Shown: piece by piece, positions 24,301 through 39,300 of the stretch
Position numbering within the stretch: the first letter of the stretch is position 1
Layout: each line of letters opens with the position of its first letter
NCBI GenBank assembly: GCA_963576565.1
Contig: OY755039.1
Location: 126,402,640-126,466,639 of the forward strand
Source of the DNA: Aspidapion aeneum
Taxonomy: Eukaryota; Arthropoda; Insecta; Coleoptera; Brentidae
Length of the DNA: 64,000 nt
Direction: 5' to 3'
Notes under the pieces: model-generated
Seen by the model: only the letters and a program-made list of their open reading frames with translations
Told to the model about the DNA's origin: nothing
Databases searched by the model: none
Translations under genes and position numbers: made by a program

Positions 24301-27300
24301 TGTTTAATACCAATGTTTTACAAAGAAGATCTTAAATAAAATACAGTTCAACTCAAACGTTGTAGCCAAACAATGAAACTCTACTTACTTCCGAGGCTTC
24401 CAGAGTATTTATGTAATTAAGAATAACCAAAAAAAATTGACTAATAAACAGAATAAAATTCTAAAAGATTGAATTAAGATGGCAAAACTAGAAGCACTTT
24501 ACAGGTAGATGGACTCCTTTAACAGGTCATAGTGTACCTACATCTGAGTCAGTAGTGTGAGACTCCATTATATAAATGATTGAAGAAAAATATACACTTA
24601 CAAAATCATTCCCATCATAGGGGAGATCTGGACCAAATATCTGCTGTCATCATTCTACGTTGGGTAGAATGAGACAGACAGCAACCCAGTCCGAGATCTA
24701 CCCCATGAGGTAGAACAATGTAAGGAAACCGCTAAAAAATATAACCTCATCTCTCTTTTTGTCTCTGCAAAGTTGGTCATTGGGATTGTACAAATAACAC
24801 AAAAATTTAGTTCATCTTGTGTATTTCGAATATGGGGTAAAAAAGGAAAATTATCAAAAAAAATAAAGATGAAACCAAGTTGAAACAAACTCTTTCAAAG
24901 GTACAGTACAATTTAAATGGAAGTTATGCCGCAAAATTTTGGTCATGACGTCATACCTTATCTTGCGTTTACAAGAATGCAAAAGTTATATGTCAAAAAA
25001 ATTATATCTAAAGCTTGCTCCTACCTTGGTCCTGGATTATTGTATGTTAAATAAGAGGGTGTTTTATTAAACCTGGAAGTGGTGTTCCCAGACACTCCTC
25101 ACTGCTACTGCTGCTCTTGGTTTGCCCGCGCCTCCCCTAATGCCCGCTTAGCACATCACGCTAGGGCAGCACATGGTGGTCAAAATGTTGTTGGCTTCTT
25201 GCCCGAGCGTAAAACCATGTGGAAAATGAAATGTTTCAGTTTCCTGGAATTCGTCTATTTTGCACGAAGTTCCCCTACACCGAGTAATTTAATCAAGAAC
25301 CCCATGTCGACTCAATAAAATAAAGCAGATTTAAACAGATGAACTAAAATAATCCTAACGTACCTTTCCCAGGGTTACAAGGCTACACCCGGCTTCCCAC
25401 CAGCGTCCAGCACAGCTGTCGATGGAATGGACAGGGCTGTAGACAAAGGAGAAAAACAATATATAGTTTTTATCCAACACGTGGTCTTTAGAAAAAAATA
25501 AAAAAACTCCAAAAATTCCCCACGTCTCTTGTCGGAAAAAGTACATTTCACACGAAAAACAATTACAATTTGGGAGGCAAATATTATCTTGAAGAGTTCT
25601 CAAATAATCCAAAAAAATGAAAAAAATAAAATCGAACTTACAGCTCTTATTTCCCGTACAAATGGCGTAGGCCGACTTAAATCCCCCTCAAAAGGGTGTG
25701 AGCGTCACTCTAGATTTCGCCTAAACACGACGGACTCACTCTTTACAGTCTCTGGGACAGAACCTGCAGTTTCTGCAGTGCCACTAACCAAAAACAATGG
25801 CGATCCCAGAGACCTGTTGCCGACCCAGCCAAAATTCGTTAGGAAAGAGACCAGGCACTTTGTCGAGAACACAAAAAAATGAAGTGGCCGGAAACCGCTT
25901 TGTAAATGTGGTGGGGACAGTAAAACACACAGTACCAGCCTAATTTTCCCGGTTAAATTCAAATAAGGATGCAAACCTATTTATAAAAAAACTTTCTCGC
26001 CAAAAAAATCACTAAATCCGGTTTGCAACACTGGAGGAAAAAACCCGCGGTTTTCAAACTAACCAATGAGGAAATACACCAATATTTCCATACCGGTATA
26101 TAGGGGGCAGCACCGACCAAGGGGATAGAAAATACGTAAAACGCACACTGAGATGTTGTCGGATTTAACAAGGACGTCGAGACACCCTCCATACATAGAC
26201 CGAACATTTGCCTACCGGACCCCTGCCAACATAGCAAGTAGGAGGAAAAAAACCAGACGGACTATAAGAAGCTCAGCAGTGAAACCATCAACTGTAAAAT
26301 CAATTACTGGAGATCAGAGCTTGCATCAAACCCAGGAATATTCAAACACTCAACCAATTCCCATATGAGTAAAGCTGTACTAAGTGTAGAATTTCGTTGT
26401 ATTTTAGTTACAGTTTTAGTCAAAAGTTTCCTTTGCTCTTTATATATGTTTTCTCTAAGATTCATATGGTTTGACGCCATTTTTGTAAAACATTTCTACA
26501 TTAATAAAGTTGTTGAACTACTGCTCAAACCCGGCACAAGAGTGTTCAGATGTTAAGTTTGCTCACCACTAGCTAGCCCTACACAACCTTCAATCCGACT
26601 AACTGAGCTAGTTATTAACTTTACATAACTATGATTATACATAAATTTATATAATATAAAAATACGATTTTGTTTACTCTTTTAGTCCTGGTTTTTATTC
26701 CTCGTTTATCTTCCATTTACGAAAGTGCATAACTCGTATTTATTTTATCTTCTCCTTATCAAATTAATAAAGATATCAAAGTGGGCGGAGCCTCGGTTGT
26801 TACTGGTCAAACCGTGGACCTAAATATGTTTTCGTGCTATCACAACTAGCTATGAGGTTCGGATTGTCCCAATATCCTCGAAAATAAACGTAAGGGAATG
26901 AAATGTTCATCTAAATGTTTCCTTCCTGTTACTGAAACCATTTGTGATGCGGCAACGACGCCATTCCCCAGCAGAATCGCTGTTTATTTTCATGAACGTC
27001 AACGAAAACTATGAAATTTCACAGATAAACAAAACAATCAAAAAGTTTTTATGTGATTTTCCCGAAACCTGTGATCTTAAATTCCAATTACGATGTCCAG
27101 ATAATACGGTGTGCGAAGTGTCCACAGTAATTCGATGGAATGTCTCCTTTATAAGGTAACTTTTTGGACACTATATAACCTCCAAACCTAGCTCTATAAA
27201 ATACCCTTAATTTGTGTACAGAAAGACGAGTCGAAGAGCCTTGATTATTTACCCAAACAAACAAATATGTAACGTTGCCTTAAACGTAAAAATGAGACGT

Positions 27301-30300
27301 TACATAATCCCCCCCCAACTTCAAGACGATTAACCTAAAAAGGTTAATCGGAGAGGTCCGCTGCCGACTTAAGGTCTTTGGCATGCCAACTCCCTGGTAG
27401 TGCTTTACCCGATGGTTCCTGAAGCTCAAATATCCATGGAGAAATTTTATTCCTAATCACATAAGGACCAACAAATTTCGGTGCTAACTTCTTCGACAAA
27501 AACTTAGCAGCATCTGACAACACATAATTCTTCTTCCAAACACGCTGACCCACAACAAAGTTGGGTACCCTTGTACGCAAATTATACTGAACTACGTTTT
27601 TCTCTCCTGCCACCTCTAACCTTCTCTTAACATCCGCATAGAGCTTCCGGAAACCTTCGTTCTTACTTTCAGCTGCAGATTGTACACCATTCTCTTCAGA
27701 TAACAACACTGGGTTGGAGTAATCTTTTCCTGACAAACACATATTCCTACCAAAATTAACAAAGAAAGGAGACATCCTGGTTGTCTCATGGGTTGCAGTA
27801 CGAATCGCGCAGGCAAGTTTATGTATTTGTTCGTCCCACTTCCTGTGGTTGTCTTTCACATAACAACATAACATGGTTTTTAACGTACGATTCGTCCTTT
27901 CTGTTGGATTTGCTCTGGGGTGATAATACGGATTATACTGACCTGATAACTCTCAGCGAAACGCTTAAACTCGTTACTTTTGTACTGAGGGCCATTATCA
28001 CAAAGTATCAAACGGGGTACTCCGAAGACCATAAATACTTGCTCCTCAAGATGCTTGACAACAGCTTGAGTAGGGGCTGTTCGCATTGGAAAAACTAAGG
28101 AAAACTTACTCAAATAGTCCGTAACGACGAGAATCCAGCAATTACCCTTTGTCGAACGAGGTAAAGGTCCACATAAATCTGTTGAGATAATTTCCCAAGG
28201 ACGAGTTGGTTTTGGGTGAGATATCATCTGATCAGATACACCTTGTGTATCACCTTTATGAGCTGCACAGACAAAGCATTTCTTTACAAAAGTTGCCACG
28301 TCCTGGCCAATAATATTTTTCTGCCAGTCTGTGGAAGGTTTTATACACACCCATATGTCCTGCGGTAGGAGGATCGTGAGCTTTTCCAATAATTCTACGC
28401 CTATGATCTTTGGGGACTACCTCTTTCCAATATTCGTTAGATGGTGAAAGTTGAGGGTATTCTTGTTTGACATATTTATACAACTTATTATCAGTGTATC
28501 TCCAATTCATAAATTTTAACGGTGATTCTACGACCCTCTTTACCATCTTTTGGTACCATCGATCTTTAATTGCTGTTGAAACGTCTCTGGGCTGCGAAAT
28601 TGTATCAAGCATAGGTACTGCGCGAGACAACATGTCCGGGACAACTAAATCTTTCCCTTTCCGATGGATTACTTCAAAGTCTTATTGCTGCAGCTTTACA
28701 GACCAACGAGCAAGTCTTCCACTGGGCTCTTTCAAGCTATGAAGCCATTTTAAGCTAAAATGATCTGTTATGACCTTAAATGAGATCCCCTCAATATAAG
28801 GCCGGAGCTTCTCTATCGCCCAAACCAATGCCAAACATTCTCGCTCGGTGGGCGTGTAAACACGTTCTTGCTTAGTCAAAGATCGACTCAAATAGCATAT
28901 GACCTTGTCTCCTTCAGGATAAGGTTGCGTTAAACATGCTCCTATTCCATATCCTGATGCGTCTGTTTGGATGACAAATTCCTTGGTATAATCTGGACAT
29001 GTAAGAATCGGTGCAGTCACTAAAAGTTCCTTAATCTTAATAAATGCTTTTTCGCAGTCTGGAGTCCAATCGAACTTTTGATTTTTCTTAGTTAGAGCTG
29101 TAATTGGAGCTATTATCGCTGAAAAATTCTCTATGAAACGTCTATACCAGGATATTGTACCTACAACTCTACGAACTTCTTTGACAGTTCTAGGCCTCTG
29201 GAGCTCTAACATGGCTTTAATATTATTAGGGTCAACTCGGATGCCTCGACGGTCCACTACGAATCCTAAATAAGTCATTTCTGGCCTACACAGTTGGCAT
29301 TTCTCCCAACTTACCGTTATCTTTGCATTCTGCAATCTTCGTAGGACTTCCTCAAGAATTCTAAGATGTTCAGAAAAGCTCTGTGTGACAATTACGAGGT
29401 CATCGAGATATACGTACACGTAGGGGTCTAAATCGTTCCCTATGATGCTATCTATGAGACTCTGCCAAGTTGCAGGTGCATTATGAAGACCAAAAGGTAA
29501 ACGCTTAAATTGGAAGAGACCTCGTCGACAGATGAATGCTGTTAGTGGCTTCGATGATTCTTCCATTGGTACTTGCCAATAAGCGCTTTTTAGCATCTTT
29601 CAACTTGTCAAGAGTCTCGGCACCTGATATTTGAATTGCATCAACCCCTGTTGGAAAATCGTCAAAATCGCTCTCTACGTCAACGTAGGCCAAGTCAGGT
29701 TCAATAGATTGGTTTTTCCTAGGAGTAAAATTCTCCTCCTCTAACCCATATCTCTGGTCTATTCTACGACACAAATCTTTTAGATGTGGCTATTGACCTC
29801 AGTAGCAATCAACCCATTCTTATAGATGTCTGCTATATTTCTGAAGACGATAGCTAATTTCGCCTCTTCAGAAACAGGACAGCCAAGTCTTTGGAAGTAT
29901 GTGTTCATGACAGCAATGTAGGTCCCTATAGACTCTCCAGGGCCTTGTTTACGTTTTTGAATTTCCTTCAATAGCTTCTCGCCATATGAAGAAGGAAGAT
30001 ATTCTGCCATGAACCTTTGTTCCAGCTGTTCCCATGTATGGACTTCTCTACGTACATCTTTGTAAAAAGTATCAGCTGACTTTTCAAAAAGATCAATGCC
30101 CGAATTCAGTAAAACCTTTTTGCTGACTCCTCTAGCCTGACTCAACTCGTCCACTCTCTCGAAAAATGCGGTGACGGAGATTGTACCCCTCTCGCCTGTA
30201 AACTTTAAGTTCCACTTATGCGGAGGTACAGGTGCAACATGATATGAAGTACCAGGATCACTTGACATTGGTACTGGCGACGAACAAGAAAATGGTCGTG

Positions 30301-33300
30301 ACTGAGCAATTGGTGCAATGCTACTTTGGAGGGCAGCTAGACTCAAAGGAACGGTAGACGGTTGTTGATAATGAAAAGCTGATGCACCGTCATTCTGGAT
30401 CCGCATAGGGAGTGGTGCTTGTACTGATGTTTGAGTTGGGTTCGTAAGCACTTGCATTTGCAATGGAGCAATGACCGACGGTTGATTTGTGGGCTGTTGA
30501 GCTGTTCTTTGTGTGCTCGAGTGCTGTGGTTGCGGGAGTTGAGACTGGCTGGGAATGTTGCCAACATTTGTCGAGTGATCTGAGCTTCGACTTGTTGATT
30601 GGGTTTCAGATGCTTCATCATCATCTGAGGTAACGCCAACTCTTAGTAAATCTGTTGCTTGGCTCTGCAATCTCCCAATCAAACTCAAGGTTTCCGCAAC
30701 CAGTATGCCTTTTGTTTGACTTTCTTCGAAGTTGGACGGATTCATGTTGTTAATCCTGGCTAACACGTGTTCCAACCTTACAGCGATTTTCCTAAACTCT
30801 CCCCCTTTACTCGTACCAGAGAACTTCTCTACCAGCGGTACCAGACTATCAAGCTTCTTCATGCAGCTAAAAGCATCCTGGCCAAATTTAAAGGGATACA
30901 GAGGGTATCTCATACTTCCATCAGTCCTTTCTCTCTGTCTAATCAATATGAGCTGTTGCTTCATCTCTTCCACCGATCCAATGGCTATGCCTCTCCATGT
31001 TAATTCGTAGATTAACTCGTCCTTGACTAAGTACCTTATGTCAGACAAACGACTCAAAGAAATAGCCATGGTGCCTTTTATATTCAAACTTTAAACTTTA
31101 ATTAAAACTGTTAATTATACCTCCCAATTATAAAAACTAAACCACGCAATAACAAACACAAAGTTCACTTTAAATTCACTAGTAAAAGTCACTATAAATT
31201 TTCTCACAAATGTAGAAAATATAAAACTTAAATACGGGCAGACGCGAACAAAATCGAAGAACACCGGAGCAGTAAGAAAATAAAATTTATTTGCATTTAA
31301 AAATGTAATCATAATTTATATTAAGTATTTGTACAACCAACTATGACGTCCAACCTTGCAGAGAGAAATAACTACTTAAATCCTAAATTAGAATTAACAA
31401 GTAGCCATAAAAAAAAGTTAAAAAAATAAAAGAAAAGAGAGACAAGAGCTTTGGCAGTGTTCAGGTCTTATGTTCCACTCGTGCGTGAGTAAAACCAAAA
31501 AAAAATAATTGCGCTTATCCTAGCTGAACTGGATTAAAATTAAAGTTAAGTGATGTTTGTTTACCTCAGCAACCGAATAGGTAAATTTATCCCTAAATGG
31601 AACGTACAACAGACTACCTATAACAAAAAATCCCAAAGCTGTTGTACACAGTTAACGCTAGGGTATACTTCTGCTATTGCAGAACGGCTCCACAAATAAA
31701 CTCCTCAAAAAAACCCAAATCGCCGTATACAATGATTTTTCTCGAAAGAAAAAAAATCAAAACCCACTTTAACCTGCTTACCTACTCTGAGTTTACACGA
31801 AACATGCATTGCTTAAGGCCACATCATCCCTTAATATATAAGTGAACGCAATAAACATCGGAACAGATGTTATAGAAATCGTAAAATATGCTCAATAAAA
31901 AAAAATCCGCTTGCTAAAATTGCGTCGAATTAGACTAGTAAGGATGTTGTGCGTAATTAAAAAAATTAAAAGAAAATTTAAAAAAATTACCGATGGTAAT
32001 TAAAAATTTACACAAATAACGTCTTGGTAGGACTGCAACTCTCTAATAATCGTTAAAATGAAATTCCCAAAATTTCAACTAAATTGATGCAAACCATGGT
32101 CAAGAAGACCCTAGGATCGTACCGGAAGGTGTCCAAAAAAAAGAAATTAAAAAAAAAAATTTTTGCTGTCGACTACAGTAGCCCAATAATAAAAAAAAAT
32201 TAATTTGTGGTTCGTTAAAATTTTCAAAATACCACTCCACTCCAATAGGTGGCTTGGAGTAGGGAGAAAAAAATTAAAACAAATGATGATGTTGTTAAAA
32301 CGCGAGGGTTCGAAATGAAATTATATTTTAATTCAGCAAAAAAATATTTAAATAAACTGGTAAAATCATTGTAGGGCAAGGTACTACTACGCACCAAAAA
32401 AAAATTTTGCAACAAGAAAATCAAGTTTCCTTCCTTAAAAAAAATATTAAAAAAAAAAATATTTAAAAAATATTTTCAAAAAAAAATTAAAAATGTTTAA
32501 GTGGGGTTGCAGCTCCTATTAGTGAACCTTAAAAAAAATTTAATAAAAAAAATATTAAAAAAAAAATATTTAAAAAATATTTAAAAAAAATTTTTTTATG
32601 TTTAAGTGGGGTTGCAGCTCCTATTAGTGAACCTTAAAAAAAATTTAATAAAATCAACACCAGAAAAATCTTATTCGAGTTGTCATGCAAAAGTTTTTGT
32701 TATTTTCCTTTAAAAACAGTTGTAGATTTCCTTTCCTCTCCCAAAACTGTGGCAATGTGAAAAGTAAATGAGCTAGAAAAATTAATTTACTTAAAAAAAA
32801 ATGTTGAAAATTAAATTTACTTAAGAATCATAAGGTATAAAAATCGTAATTGCAAAAAAACCAATCAGTTTAGGAAAAGTTAAAAAATATTACAGTATGT
32901 GAGCAATTAGACCTAAAAATCCAAAACGGTTTTTTTCAACATAAGGAAATACACAAATATACCTGGACCAAACCCTCACAAAACCTGAAATCCGTCATTG
33001 ATTATTTTATCACTAAACAAAAGACAAAACTAAAAATTCAAGATGTCAGAACAAAGCGTGGATCAACATGCGGAAGTGATCACTATTTTCTGGAGTCCAA
33101 AATTCTCTTTCCTTATCAAGGCCGAAGCCTGCATCAACAACATCTTGATGATACAGTGATTGAAGAAATTGATCACTGTAAATATAATCTACTAAGCCTA
33201 GAACATGACAGCGTAAAAAACTTATACAAAAAGAGACTGAACGAAAAACTTAATACAAGTTCAGGTGAAACCCCAGATGAGGAATACGAATGTATTACAT

Positions 33301-36300
33301 TAAGCATCCACCAAGCTGCAAAAGAAGCACTAGGATTAGTGGAAGAAACTTCTAAAAGAAGAAAACCATACTGGTGGGATGCTGAGATTGAGAGAGAAAT
33401 AGAGGAAAAAAGGAAATTATATCACACCTACTTATCCCAAAAGACAGATAGAAGCAGACAAGAATACAAAATCGCGCAAATCAGTGATAAGAAAAATCAT
33501 TCGTGGACGCAAAAGTGCCAGAAAATAGATTCTTACTTAGGAGGTAGGAGAAGTACCGAAAGCTGGAAAACTATAAGATCGATTAAAAAAGAAACTTGCA
33601 GAGATATCATTTCACCAATACCAGACAAAGAATGGGATGAGCATTTTAAAAAACTATTAACTGAAGATAGAGCAGAATTCAAGGAAGACGCAAGAGACAA
33701 TATAATTAGAACGATGGGATCTCCAGTACCCCTCACAATCTCTGAGGTCAAAAACGTGTGCACAACCTTAAAAAGCGGTAAATCTGCCGGACCCGGAAAT
33801 ATCCCAGCCGAACTTATTAAATATGGCACTGAAGAACTGTTTTGGAGATTACGGAATCTTTTCCAAAAATATTTAAATGGAACTGTAGTCCCAACTGAGT
33901 GGAAAACGTCATATATATCCACAATACACAAAAAAGGAAGGAAAGATATATGTGACAATTATAGAGGTATATCTGTGACTAGTACGCTAAGCAGAATATA
34001 CGGTAAAATAATAAGAAATAAAGTAGAGAGCGAATATAAAGACATGGAGGCAGAAGAACAAGCTGGTTTCAGGGCGGGTAGATCGACTTCAGATCATCTC
34101 TTTTGTATAATCCAAGTTATTGAAAAGAAAATGGCATACGGAAAAGAGCTGCATCTGCTTTACGTGGATTTGCAGAAGGCATATGATAGTATACCACTAA
34201 ATCTACTTTGGAAAGCGTTGGAAAACACAAACATAAGCGTACAACTAATTAAGGCCATCAAAGAGTTATACCGCAATAGTAAGGCAAAAGTTAAAATAAA
34301 AGCAAAACTAACCAAAGGCTTTCAAGTAAATAAAGGTCTTAAACAAGGTTGCTGTATCTCGCCTACGCTCTTCAAGATATACTTGGAACAAGTCCTTAAA
34401 GTATGGAAGAGAAAATGCCAAAACATGGGAATTCCGTTGGACGAAACCACCTTGTATACTTTATGTTTCGCCGATGATCAGATAGTAGTGGCTCAGGATT
34501 ATGACGACCTCGAATATATGACGCGAAAACTAATAGAAGAGTACAATAAGTGGGGACTAGAGGTTAATCTCAATAAGACAGAGTATATGTGTATCGGTGG
34601 AATGAAACAGGATCTAATCTTAAATACCGGGCAGCGAATTCACTCCTGTGATGAGTATAAATACTTAGGTCTAAAAATTACAGCTGACGGAACACTAGAC
34701 AAAGCTATAAAAGATCGAAACGTACAAGGAAGAAAAGCAATAACTTTATTAAATGGAATAATTTGGGACCAAAGTATATCAAAACATAACAAAAAGCTTA
34801 TATATAACACCATTGTAAAAAGTATTATTACATACGGCTCAGAAGTATGGCCAATCAAGGATAGAACAGAAAAAATGCTTTCCGCTACGGAGATGGACTA
34901 TTGGAGAAGAGCAGCAGGGAAATCAAAAAGAGAAAGAGTTACAAATCAAAGAATAAGAGAAATTATGACAGTGGGTGAACGTACTTTAGTGGATGATATA
35001 AGAACAAAACAACTGGTGTGGTACGGACATGTACAAAGAATGAATGATGAAAGACTACCTAAACAAATACTACAATGGAAACCAACTGGCCGAAGAAAAC
35101 GAGGACGGCCAAGGAGAAGCTGGAGAGAAGGAATAGACAGTGAAATAAGAATAAGAGGCCTAGATGATGAATTATGGGCAAACAGAAACGAGTGGAGATT
35201 GGGTATCGGAAGACGTAGAACGTTGTGAAACCGATAAATATATATATATAAAAAATATTTATGTTCCAAAAAACAAAGGATGTTAGTATATTTGTTTAAA
35301 ATTATTACTAAAGGAAATAAACAACGTGAGTACTTATTTACTGTACCACTATAATAATGTGAACCTAAGTTTTAAACTTTGCACTCAACCCCGTAAAGAA
35401 TTATCTTGTGCGCACTTTCAGAAAAACAACTATGAAAACAATTCCAAGGTTCACCTATAAGAATGTTGTAAAACTAAATCTGCCTACTCAAGTGTTTTTA
35501 CACACAACATCTAATCAAAAAAAAATTACTCCTTAATGCATTCTCAGATCCTTATTCCTGGTGTTCACGAGATATAAAATTAAGTTGGGCCCTTTCCACA
35601 ACTATTAGTCAAAGCAAAATTACCAAATGTAAAAGGGCTAATGAGACCCTATCACTTACAAATGACATTTTGAAATGAAACAGTTGGGAATAATCCTGCG
35701 TAAAAACCAGACAACAAAAATCAAGAAGCCAAAACTATTACATTAATTTTATTAGAGCATAATAAAACTCCCGGCCCCAATTAAACTTTTGTTATCTCAA
35801 CAAAACTCGGCCTAAACCCAAAAACTTTTTATTAGAGATTTCCCCTATTTCCTAAGTATAATGTCAATAAACCCAAAAACTTGTGATTTCCATTCCAATC
35901 CCATCTGTACCCTATATATTTTTAACCGGCCAAACACCCACAGGCGAAACAATATCTTATTTCAAAGAAAGGGTGAAGATATTTTGAAGCACCCTGTGAA
36001 AATAGGACACTATTATGAAAAATTGTTCAGATCAGTGTTCTTACTAATTTTTAACCTAAATATATCTAGTTCCCTCATGTGCATGTTACTATTTTAATTC
36101 CTATCATAATTAAATAGATCACAAAATTTGTCTTTCTCCGCGAATCTGCAAGGTCCTGGAAAATGCGAGATTCAGCCTGTAGGCCAAATTTGGATGTATT
36201 TTAATTTAGCGAAAACCGAAGTTGCGAAATCCTAAAAAAGATTAGCAGGAAGTCCTCGTTCCTCGATTTCTGCACTCCGAACCAAACATTTATTCCATTT

Positions 36301-39300
36301 CCACCCAGCTCGCGGGAGGAAAACCCCTAATTATTGCAATACAAAAGGTACTACGATCATATTATGCATAACAAAAAAAAATATATGCCCTCATCATTGT
36401 TTAGTCGCATCAAAGAAAACCTATTGTTTTTAAATTTATTCTTAGGTTGAAATCTTTTTTTAAAAAATCAATCATTTTAAATTTATTGTTTAACCTGAAC
36501 ACTTTCCCATTTATTCCACAACAGTGTATTGTAATTTAAAAATTTGCTTCATTATTTGAGGTCATCAGTATGAAATTATTTTAAAATTAAAAAAAAATGA
36601 AATAAAAAAAATTATTTCCCAATTGTCCACAACTTCCAAATCTTCATCCCTAAATAGGTACTTTCTTAGTCTAACACCATCCATCGTTATCCAACATAAC
36701 GCTTTATTTCAGAAGCAACAAAACGAAGATGAAGTGAAAAAGCTAAGCAAGTAAGTTGTAAGTTGAGTTACAATGGGCGCAGATGTAAGGCCCCTTTAAG
36801 TACACGCCACTGTCCTGAAATGCAAACTAACTAAAAAACTGAAGACTAGCATATCTGCCGTCAAACAACATTTGGCATGAAATTAAAATAATTCCATATC
36901 ATACCAGTATCCTCAAAAACAAAACGTTTTTTTCTATAAGACCCAAACACTTAACCAATAAATCTTGTTATTTAAAATTATGATTTGGAAGTAAAAGATT
37001 TATTTATTCCTGCCTGATCAACTAAGACAAAAAAAGTTCACCTTTTGTAACTCAAGAAGTTCCCGTTTGGTCCCCTAAAAAAATATAACCTGTCTGGTCA
37101 CCCTTTACACTACGACCACTATACAAACCGTTTAGACCAAAACAAGAATTCGAGAAGTTATGTTTACAGAAAAAAAAATAATCTTTTAAGAAAAATTAAA
37201 TTATTTAAAAGAAAAGAAGCAAAATTTTGAAATATTTTTACCAATTACCACCGCCTAGCATTTATATTTGGTTGAAAGTCTCTCTTAAATTCACTGACCA
37301 ATTTCACGGCCTCACAGTGACATTACTTAAAAATTACTGAACTTTACAAATGAACTCTACAAATGAACTCTACAAATGAACTAAAAAAAAATCAAAAAAC
37401 TTATATCTATATCTGTCTCAGTTAAACATTTCTTTTGCGGTACTACGTCGAGACACCCTCCTTAAGTTGGGCTTCAAATTCATTTTCTCTGTATTCAATC
37501 CGGAGCAGGCAAACTTCTCAAGGCTCAAACATAAATGTTTGCTCTCCATTGGCCATGACCAAGCTATGACCTGAACGCAGAAAAAAATACAGAAAAAAAT
37601 AATTGTGAACCAGAAAAACTTTAATTGATAGAAATACCCGCAGGTCATTTTTAAAAAAAATGCACTCCAAAGCCCAACGCTGTATTTTCTACCAAAAAAA
37701 TTTGACCAGTCACAAAAACACAACTAGACAACTAAACTGGCAACCAAAGACCTAAAAAAACTGCTCCAAAAAAAATACCCCAAAAAAAAATGTTAACTGG
37801 ACCTCTGGCGTTGATGTTCAGCCAATATGTTGCTCTAGGAATTTTAGCCTTGTGTTCCCTAAACTTCCGAGCTAACTATAAGTAGTACCCTCCTCTGACC
37901 CGATGTAACTGAGTGACGTAAGATGTTAAATGCCATCAACAGTTACCACCAAAAAAAAACAAGAAAAGAAAATGACCAAGCAAAATAAACTCATTTTCCT
38001 TTTCTTTCATTACTAATTAATACTTTCAACTAAACAAAGCTACCAACTGTTAAGCTATATTTACTTTAAAAAAACCTAGCCAAGAAAAATTTGTGTGAAA
38101 CCCTGTAAAAATATTCCAATTTCCCAGTGGTGATATACCACAAAAAAGTAGAATCACCAAAAAATAACTTGTTGACCTAAATAAATTGACTGCACTAAAA
38201 AATAATCGGTGAAACAATTTCTATCTTATCACAAGCAGAAAATAATATAAATAAATGAACCTGCAAAAAAAAATTGTTAGAAAAAACACACTACCTATGT
38301 CATATATTTAAAACATAAAAGACCATGTCTGGAGGTCCATCCACCTATAAATCAACAAAAAAAATTGTAAATTTACATTACTTTTATTTTTCTTTAAAAA
38401 AATTAAAAAAAATTAAAACATGGTTTTCCTACAAAAAACTTTAAAGAATTAAGAACATGATTTGGACTCCGTTCAATAAAAACTCCCATGCTTTTTATCT
38501 ACTTATTCTTCCTTAATAAATAAAAATGAATCTTTTATTTTCCAAGAAAAAACCTGTGAAGATAAGCTAACAAAAATCTATGAGAATTACTAAAACGACA
38601 AACCGAGTTCCAAATCAAAATATTACCAAAAAATATTTAAAAAGTGTTATTTCCAAAAACCAATGATCTTGTTTTTTATTAAAAAAAAAATGATTGAGTG
38701 TCAAGACCACCGACAGCCACTGAAAGCCTTTAACCTGGCTTTAACTGTACCACAAAAAAAATTTAAAAAAATTCAAAAGAAAGTTTTTTCTTTTTTTTTC
38801 AAATTAAAAAAAAACAAAAAAAAAATTACATCAGATGTTAAAAAACTAGCCAAAAACCACGTTGGGCGCCAATTTGTGGCCTATTAAAATGCGTTGGGTG
38901 ACATTTGTGGCAGCTTAAAGACGTTGCCGCCATTTTGTGACACTGTAATTAGACTAATAACAATTTGCCAACTTGTGACACTAAAAAAAACCACTGAATA
39001 ATTAAACAAATATCTGGAAGCAGAACTGTATTTTCCAGCTAGGTAAAACATTGATATGCCCGGTAACTTTTATACAGTGGAGAAGGGGGGGGGTTCAGAA
39101 ATAAGAAAATATTAAGTGCGCCACAGTGTTTAATACCAATGTTTTACAAAGAAGATCTTAAATAAAATACAGTTCAACTCAAACGTTGTAGCCAAACAAT
39201 GAAACTCTACTTACTTCCGAGGCTTCCAGAGTATTTATGTAATTAAGAATAACCAAAAAAAATTGACTAATAAACAGAATAAAATTCTAAAAGATTGAAT

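Larger units (their letters stand above)
31112..38856 (-). other. Very long leader of Ty3/gypsy element 1
   Basis: 7.7 kb between primer site and gag, of which about 2.3 kb is a nested LINE. The element's coding strand is strongly T-rich here (many A runs on the plus strand). It contains a 106-bp tandem repeat (32434-32655) and a 17-base word ACGTCGAGACACCCTCC (37446-37462) that also occurs in both LTRs. No supported ORF. Confidence 0.7.

Noticed and set aside
24655..24888. A 77-codon frame identical in both copies (also 39481-39714), and other paired short frames
   Set aside because: They lie inside the two LTRs of element 1, so identity reflects LTR duplication. No family motif is visible.
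37418..37723. A 101-codon minus-strand frame in the leader of element 1
   Set aside because: Phe-rich low-complexity translation of T-rich DNA with no recognisable domain; not enough support for a gene.
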